From positions 1,276 to 11,791 of the forward strand of contig DLOQ01000017.1 in assembly GCA_002479655.1 (NCBI GenBank): a DNA stretch of 10,516 bases. The letters are read 5' to 3'. Below, one piece after another: positions 6,745-10,516 of the stretch (its first letter is position 1; the number at the start of each line of letters is the position of its first letter). Below the pieces are notes generated by a model. It had not been told where the DNA came from. It did no database searches and worked only from the letters and a program-made list of their open reading frames with translations. The stretch comes from Lachnospiraceae bacterium UBA7480. GTDB lineage: Bacteria; Bacillota; Clostridia; Lachnospirales; Lachnospiraceae. The position numbers and the translations under genes were made by a program.

Positions 6745-7142
6745 GATACATGTTAGATACAAATATTTGTATTTATGCCATAAAGCACAAACCACAACAG
6801 GTTTTTCTGAAATTGCAAGAGCATGATCCGTCGGAGATATGCATTTCTTCGGTAACCTATGCAGAACTGGTTCATGGTGTTGAGAAGAGTCAATCGACAG
6901 AAAAAAACAGAGTGGCATTAGCATTACTTTTGGCTAATATCGAAATTATGGATTTTGATTCTTCCGCGGCTGAAAGTTATGGAAAAATACGAGCGGAATT
7001 GGAAAAAGCGGGAAACCCGATCGGACCATTAGATATGATGATCGCAGGACATGCCAAGTCGTTAGGATATATAGTTGTCACAAATAACACCAAAGAATTT
7101 ATGCGGGTTAATGGGCTCAAACTTGAGAATTGGGCGGAGTAA
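6741..7142 (+). CDS. vapC: VapC-type PIN-domain toxin (ribonuclease)
   Basis: A 133-residue PIN-domain protein of normal VapC length. Metal-binding acidic residues are at the expected places: Asp6 (MLDTNICIY), Glu42 (YAELVHG) and Asp98 (GPLDMMIAGHA), with Asn115-Asn116 in TNNTKEF where the fourth position usually falls. The sequence follows the subgroup annotated as tRNA(fMet)-specific endonuclease (YGKIRAELEKAGNPIGP and VNGLKLENW are characteristic), whose enteric members cut initiator tRNA; the target here is inferred only. The start overlaps the vapB stop by 4 bases. No inactivating change is seen, so the toxin looks functional. The pair stands between two self-contained units with its own promoter, and its A/T-rich sequence, judged by eye, hints at acquisition. 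Confidence 0.92.
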   Translation: MRYMLDTNICIYAIKHKPQQVFLKLQEHDPSEICISSVTYAELVHGVEKSQSTEKNRVALALLLANIEIMDFDSSAAESYGKIRAELEKAGNPIGPLDMMIAGHAKSLGYIVVTNNTKEFMRVNGLKLENWAE

Positions 7143-7163
7143 TAGATTTAAATCTTATTGTCC

Positions 7164-7188
7164 AAAATTTTTATGGGAAAATTTTTTA
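7164..7188 (+). terminator. Weak A/U-only hairpin after vapC
   Basis: AAAATTTT and a second AAAATTTT can pair around a short ATGG-type loop and are followed by extra T residues. The stem has no G·C pairs, so termination would be weak. It is the only terminator-like structure between vapC and the next promoter. Confidence 0.3.
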
Positions 7189-7207
7189 AGTATTCTCCCT
7201 AATCTTG

Positions 7208-7236
7208 TTGACAAATCACGAAAATCATATTACAAT
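7208..7236 (+). promoter_or_regulatory. Promoter of the gntR-ABC operon
   Basis: TTGACA (7208-7213), exactly 17 bases, then TACAAT (7231-7236). It is a near-consensus sigma-A promoter, with transcription start predicted near 7243. Confidence 0.85.
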
Positions 7237-7239
7237 AAC

Positions 7240-7269
7240 TGTACTATCCAATGCAATACAGATAGTACA
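7240..7269 (+). promoter_or_regulatory. Inverted-repeat operator, probable binding site of the GntR-family regulator
   Basis: TGTACTATC (7240-7248) and GATAGTACA (7261-7269) are perfect 9-base inverted repeats with a 12-base spacer. Half-site centres are 21 bp apart, two helical turns, on one DNA face. The element begins 3 bases after the -10 box and covers the predicted start site, a repressing position. As the first gene encodes a dimeric GntR/YtrA-type repressor, autoregulation is the simplest reading. Confidence 0.78.
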
Positions 7270-7328
7270 ATCTTTTCATAACCGAAATTGAAACAAAAAA
7301 TCAATACATGAGACGAGGAGGTGATCAT

Positions 7329-7700
7329 TTGATCGAACTGGATTATCGCAGCAAAAAACCGATCTATGAACAAATCATTGAACAAATCAAACTACTGGTT
7401 ATCAAAGGATATTTAAGTCCCGGAGATTCTATTCCCTCCGTCCGGAAGATGGCACAGACTCTGGATATCACGCCCTCCACCGTGGCGAAGGCGTATCAGG
7501 AGCTGGAACGCCAGAAGGTGATTGAGACGATCCGGGCAAAAGGAACCTATATAACGACCATGCCAAGCATGGAACCCAATACGGAGGAACTGGAGAAGAT
7601 TCGAAAGAGGATTCAGAGTGAACTGATCGAACTGAAACGTACAGGTTATTCCGAGGAAGCTGTGATTGATTTGATAAAGGAAATCTATTCTTCCATCTAG
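7329..7700 (+). CDS. GntR-family transcriptional regulator, YtrA subfamily
   Basis: The protein is 123 residues from TTG 7329. Residues 4-75 form the winged helix-turn-helix: KPIYEQIIEQIKLLVIKGYL, then SPGDSIPSVRKMAQTLDITPSTVAKAYQELE, then the wing with AKGTYIT. The C-terminal tail is short and helical (about 80-123), as in YtrA-type regulators, and is suited to dimerisation rather than ligand binding. Start choice: AGGAGGTGATC (7316-7326) is a full match to the 16S anti-Shine-Dalgarno and sits 7 bases before TTG 7329, and the protein then begins IELDYRSKKPIYEQ as family members do. The ATG at 7308 would put the ribosome site inside the gene and add MRRGGDH, so it is less likely. Neighbouring ABC genes and the upstream inverted repeat suggest it represses this operon until a signal, perhaps a cell-wall drug or peptide, appears. 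Confidence 0.9.
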   Translation: MIELDYRSKKPIYEQIIEQIKLLVIKGYLSPGDSIPSVRKMAQTLDITPSTVAKAYQELERQKVIETIRAKGTYITTMPSMEPNTEELEKIRKRIQSELIELKRTGYSEEAVIDLIKEIYSSI

Positions 7701-7727
7701 GGAAGTGATGATTAAATCACCGTTTTC
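7701..7727. repeat. Hairpin element, copy B (resembles 1671-1697)
   Basis: It starts directly after the gntR stop codon. The RNA can pair GTGAT with ATCAC around GATTAA, and the outer GGGAA (7699-7703, from inside the stop codon) with TTTCC across a 3-base bulge. It lies in the 62-base gap before the ABC ATPase gene and has no U-run, so it may limit read-through or protect mRNA ends. It matches copy A at 21 of 27 positions. Confidence 0.45.
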
Positions 7728-7762
7728 CTAATATAAATATATCAGAAAGGAATGATAATCAA

Positions 7763-8692
7763 ATGTTAGAGATTAAAAATTTATATAAAGGCTACAATAA
7801 TCGATCAGTTATCCACGGAATCAACATATGCATTCATCAGGGCGAGATCCATGGATTGATTGGTTCCAACGGAGCTGGCAAGACCACTTTGCTAAAATGC
7901 GTTACAGGGATCTACAAACCCGCGCGGGGAACGATACAATATGAAGAAAAGGAAATCTATGATAATCCGGAAGTAAAAGCAAAAGTGGCGTATGTGTCTG
8001 AACAGCTTGATTTTATCAACATCTATACTGTATCCGGAATGGCATCATACTATCAGAACTTCTACGACACGTTCTCCAGAGAGAAATTTGATGATCTGAT
8101 GAAGCGCTTTGGCATCAATCCGAAAAAGAATATTGGCACCTTGTCCAAGGGGCAAAGGGCAAAATTAAATTTTATTTTAGCGATTGCGCAGCAGCCGGAC
8201 TATCTGATCATGGACGAACCGGAGAGCGGTATGGATGCGGAGGGCAGAGCCATGTTTCGCGATATCCTGATTGAAGAAGTAGAGAAAGAGCAGATCGGAG
8301 TGCTTTTCTCCTGCCATGATCTTACGGATGTGGAGCGCATGTGCGACAGTGTGACCATGATGGAGGCCGGAAAAATCTTTGCGCAAAAAACCGTGGATGA
8401 GTTTATGGAAAGCGTACAGAAATGGAAAGGCATCCTGCCCCAGAAACCAACGGATGGCAACCTGTTTGGCATGACCGTCCATGCGGCATCCAAGATAGGC
8501 GACTTATCAGAGTTTTACACCGTGGGTGAACGGGAGAAGAACGAACGCATATTACAGGAGCTTGGCATCAAAGATTATTCCGGACAGCAGATCACGCTGG
8601 AAGAGATCTACATGCTTTTAAAGAAAAGATATATGCAGGGAAAAGGAAAGATGGTTGACATTCAAAAAGAGGGAGGCATGAAAAATGAGTGA
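7763..8692 (+). CDS. ABC transporter ATP-binding protein
   Basis: The protein is 309 residues. The nucleotide-binding domain fills about 1-215 with every key motif: Walker A GSNGAGKTT (34-42), Q-loop Gln81, signature LSKGQ (127-131), Walker B YLIMDE (147-152, catalytic Glu152), D-loop SGMD (155-158) and H-loop His185. The remaining 95 residues are an accessory C-terminal region seen in YtrB/BcrA-like ATPases. It drives the membrane partner encoded next. GntR-ATPase-permease units of this type often respond to cell-envelope antibiotics, but the substrate is not visible here. AAAGGA lies about 11 bases before ATG 7763. The 3' end overlaps the permease gene by 8 bases. Known relatives may act as exporters or as resistance or sensing complexes. 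Confidence 0.93.
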   Translation: MLEIKNLYKGYNNRSVIHGINICIHQGEIHGLIGSNGAGKTTLLKCVTGIYKPARGTIQYEEKEIYDNPEVKAKVAYVSEQLDFINIYTVSGMASYYQNFYDTFSREKFDDLMKRFGINPKKNIGTLSKGQRAKLNFILAIAQQPDYLIMDEPESGMDAEGRAMFRDILIEEVEKEQIGVLFSCHDLTDVERMCDSVTMMEAGKIFAQKTVDEFMESVQKWKGILPQKPTDGNLFGMTVHAASKIGDLSEFYTVGEREKNERILQELGIKDYSGQQITLEEIYMLLKKRYMQGKGKMVDIQKEGGMKNE

Positions 8693-9614
8693 TATAAAAA
8701 ATTTATTTAAGAGAGATGGCTTTTACTGGGGAATTATGATGGCGATCATTGCATTGGTGGTAATTTACATGTTGTCGAATGTATCCGGAGCATATCCTCA
8801 TACATTCTTTCATCTGGAAGATTACGCAGAACGTGAGCAATGGCTTCGCATCTTTTATGATCACAATCCGGAGCTGCTGCGTGATCTTTGGGATAAGAAT
8901 CCGCAGCTGCGCGATCTGGGCAGTGTTTGTTATGATGAGATTTCAAATGAGTTTTTGAAGCATATGACATTAGTGACCGTGATCGTGGTATTGATTGCGC
9001 AGGCGGTCAAATTGCTGACACAGGAGACCAAAAACCGCACGGAAGTACTGCGCACATTCCCTATCAAGTCACGCAATTTACTATTCTATCATTACCTAAG
9101 CGGATTGCTTACAATAGGAATTCTTCTGCTGATACAAATAGCGCTCATCCGGCTGGATATCCTGTACGTTGAAAAGAATACCGACTTTATTTTTACTGAT
9201 AAAGAAAAACTTTGGAATTATGTCGGATCTACCATATTCATATTTATAGCGCATTATTCTCTATTGCTCGTTTGCAAAAAGGTAACAAACAATGTCACGG
9301 GCACCATCTTTACTTTTGTCTTAGCAGAATTAGCCGGTTGGTATTGTTTCATCAAGTTGTTTTGGATCCCCACGGTATTGATAGCAAGCATACCGGTCGT
9401 TTTGATCCTTCTCTCCTTTATCGCGGAGCAGAAAAAGGACTACGCAAGGAATGGATTTTATGCTTTTCCAATCGCACATTGGGTGATGATGGCAATCGTA
9501 TTTGGAGAAATATATCTCTTATTTCATGGCGTATGTTTATTACCCGTGTCAATTGCAGGATCCGCACTGATTACTGCCGGCGTACATTTTGTCGCGAAAC
9601 CGAAAAAAATATAG
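8685..9614 (+). CDS. ABC transporter membrane permease (ABC-2-like)
   Basis: A 309-residue membrane protein with about eight predicted spans by eye: roughly 13-30, 93-111, 132-152, 178-196, 205-223, 226-247, 264-280 and 284-303. Between the first and second spans lies a hydrophilic segment of about 60 residues (34-92), probably outside the cell, rich in charged and aromatic residues. The TFPIKSRNLLFYHYLSG segment after the second span resembles the coupling region of ABC-2 permeases (E-x-L-x-T-x-P-I-x-R). It is translated from ATG 8685, overlapping the ATPase gene by 8 bases, with GGAGG 8 bases upstream, so the two are coupled. The protein alone is not clearly assigned to a named family; the call rests on topology and context. 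Only one permease gene is present, so the transporter is probably a homodimer. Confidence 0.8.
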   Translation: MSDIKNLFKRDGFYWGIMMAIIALVVIYMLSNVSGAYPHTFFHLEDYAEREQWLRIFYDHNPELLRDLWDKNPQLRDLGSVCYDEISNEFLKHMTLVTVIVVLIAQAVKLLTQETKNRTEVLRTFPIKSRNLLFYHYLSGLLTIGILLLIQIALIRLDILYVEKNTDFIFTDKEKLWNYVGSTIFIFIAHYSLLLVCKKVTNNVTGTIFTFVLAELAGWYCFIKLFWIPTVLIASIPVVLILLSFIAEQKKDYARNGFYAFPIAHWVMMAIVFGEIYLLFHGVCLLPVSIAGSALITAGVHFVAKPKKI

Positions 9615-9641
9615 CTTCCGTTATTTTCTGCGTAATTGTTC

Positions 9642-9670
9642 TTGTCGGAAACGCCATTATAGGTTACAAT
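9642..9670 (+). promoter_or_regulatory. Putative promoter of the right-edge histidine kinase gene
   Basis: TTGTCG (9642-9647), 17 bases, then TACAAT (9665-9670). It lies in the 93-base gap after the permease gene, where no terminator hairpin is seen, so some read-through from the ABC operon is also possible. Confidence 0.55.
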
Positions 9671-9707
9671 AGGGAAAGGCAATCAAAGACAGGGAGACAC
9701 ATTACGC

Positions 9708-10516
9708 ATGGAAAAAATATGTTTGACGGATCTTTTTGACATACGGACGATTCAGCAGCTGCAAAAGGATGCGGCTGACGCCTTGGAAGTCACGATAGAG
9801 ATCCTTGAAGGCAATGATTTTGAACCGGCAGAAGACACAAAAAGCTTTTCTATACCGCTCATCGTTGAGGGACAGACGATCGGCTGCGTCTTCTGCCGGC
9901 AGAATGTTGATGAACCCATTTCTAAAGAACGGTGGACAAGTATTACAAATTACCTGTCACGCACTGTCAATCTGCTTTTTGAGACGGCATACCAAAACAA
10001 GAAAACTTTGCAGATGAGCAGCATGATCGAGAAAGAAGCGCATATGAAGTCCGACTTTCTGGCCAATATGAGCCATGAGATTCGCACGCCCATGAACGCA
10101 GTAATCGGCATGGCGGAGATGGCGCTTCGGGAAGACCTGCCGTCTGCTGCCAGAGAATATATCAAGCAGATCCTGACTTCCGAAAATACGCTGCTTACCA
10201 TCATCAACGACATACTGGACTTTTCAAAGATCGAATCCGGCAAAATGAATATCAATCTGGCAGAGTATGAGCCGTTTTCGATCGTCAAGGATATTACCAG
10301 CATCATCATGACGAGAATCAAAGATAAAAAGCTTGAGTTTATCATTGATGTTGCGCCGGACATCCCAAATCAGTTAATGGGCGACAGCATCCGCATTAAA
10401 CAGATCATAATCAATCTTGCCAACAATGCAGTCAAATTCACAAAAGAAGGTTATGTCCATCTTTCCATCAGCTATGAGAAAAAATCAGAACGCGAGATCA
10501 TGCTGAAGGTTTTTGT
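9708..10516 (+). CDS. Soluble sensor histidine kinase, 3' part beyond window
   Basis: ATG 9708 opens 269 full codons to the right edge. Residues 1-95 form a small sensory domain (begins LTDLFDIRTIQQLQKDAADAL; contains FSIPLIVEGQTIGCVFC) that resembles a shortened PocR/GAF-like module, a weak assignment. A helical linker leads to the HisKA domain: H-box MSHEIRTPMNAVIG with phospho-acceptor His123. The ATPase domain begins near 210 with the N-box IIINLANNAVKFTKEG (Asn240). The rest of the ATPase domain and any receiver lie outside the window. There is no signal peptide or membrane span, so it senses an internal cue. GGGAG lies 11 bases upstream; no other in-frame ATG exists before an in-frame stop. 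It may pair with the orphan receivers encoded to the left, but it could also be a hybrid kinase working alone. Confidence 0.9.
   Translation, partial: MEKICLTDLFDIRTIQQLQKDAADALEVTIEILEGNDFEPAEDTKSFSIPLIVEGQTIGCVFCRQNVDEPISKERWTSITNYLSRTVNLLFETAYQNKKTLQMSSMIEKEAHMKSDFLANMSHEIRTPMNAVIGMAEMALREDLPSAAREYIKQILTSENTLLTIINDILDFSKIESGKMNINLAEYEPFSIVKDITSIIMTRIKDKKLEFIIDVAPDIPNQLMGDSIRIKQIIINLANNAVKFTKEGYVHLSISYEKKSEREIMLKVF

Noticed and set aside
7144..7155. Palindrome AGATTTAAATCT after vapC
   Set aside because: Short and A/T-rich in an A/T-rich gap, with no promoter next to it; likely chance.
9212..9739. 175-codon plus-strand frame over the end of the permease and the next promoter
   Set aside because: It is out of frame with the permease, has no ribosome site and shows no recognisable sequence; it is a shadow frame.
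1..10516. CRISPR array, tRNA or rRNA gene, insertion sequence or prophage
   Set aside because: No regular direct repeats with spacers, no RNA gene sequence recognised by eye, and no transposase, integrase or phage genes in any frame.

Overview
The window looks like the chromosome of a gut anaerobe of the class Clostridia, most likely a Lachnospiraceae member. This rests on several signs. The base composition is moderate (judged by eye). Shine-Dalgarno sites are strong and purine-rich. There is a Gram-positive-type bile salt hydrolase. The left-edge kinase begins MYHCHV, with a degenerate receiver followed by PAS domains. The L,D-transpeptidase carries a C-terminal repeat I associate with secreted proteins of this family. 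Species cannot be named from sequence alone. All 10.5 kb are densely coding; the longest gaps are about 180 bases.

Left half (1-5406), all on the minus strand. In transcription order it holds an HD-GYP response regulator (c-di-GMP phosphodiesterase type), a stand-alone receiver protein, azlC and azlD (two-component branched-chain amino acid exporter), a choloylglycine hydrolase (bile salt hydrolase) and a PAS-domain signalling protein that runs off the left edge. Gaps from the HD-GYP gene to bsh are short (48, 33, a 4-base overlap, 58), and the only good promoter seen lies upstream of the HD-GYP gene. These five genes may therefore be one transcript. A hairpin lies in the 181-base gap before the PAS gene.

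Centre (5407-7142), plus strand. The 173-base divergent region carries back-to-back promoters. The rightward one drives a secreted L,D-transpeptidase that ends in a clear intrinsic terminator. A vapBC toxin-antitoxin pair follows, with its own promoter containing a perfect palindrome suited to autorepression.

Right half (7143-10516), plus strand. A short GntR/YtrA-type repressor gene lies behind a consensus promoter with a perfect 9-base inverted repeat over the predicted transcription start. An ABC ATPase and a membrane permease partner follow, giving a self-regulated ABC operon of the kind linked to envelope stress or antimicrobial peptides. A new promoter then drives a soluble sensor histidine kinase cut by the right edge.

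Nothing here is a wholly unknown system. The points most worth following are a diverged 27-base hairpin element found twice in intergenic DNA, the physical linkage of c-di-GMP-type signalling, AzlCD and bile salt hydrolase genes, and several well-defined candidate operators.
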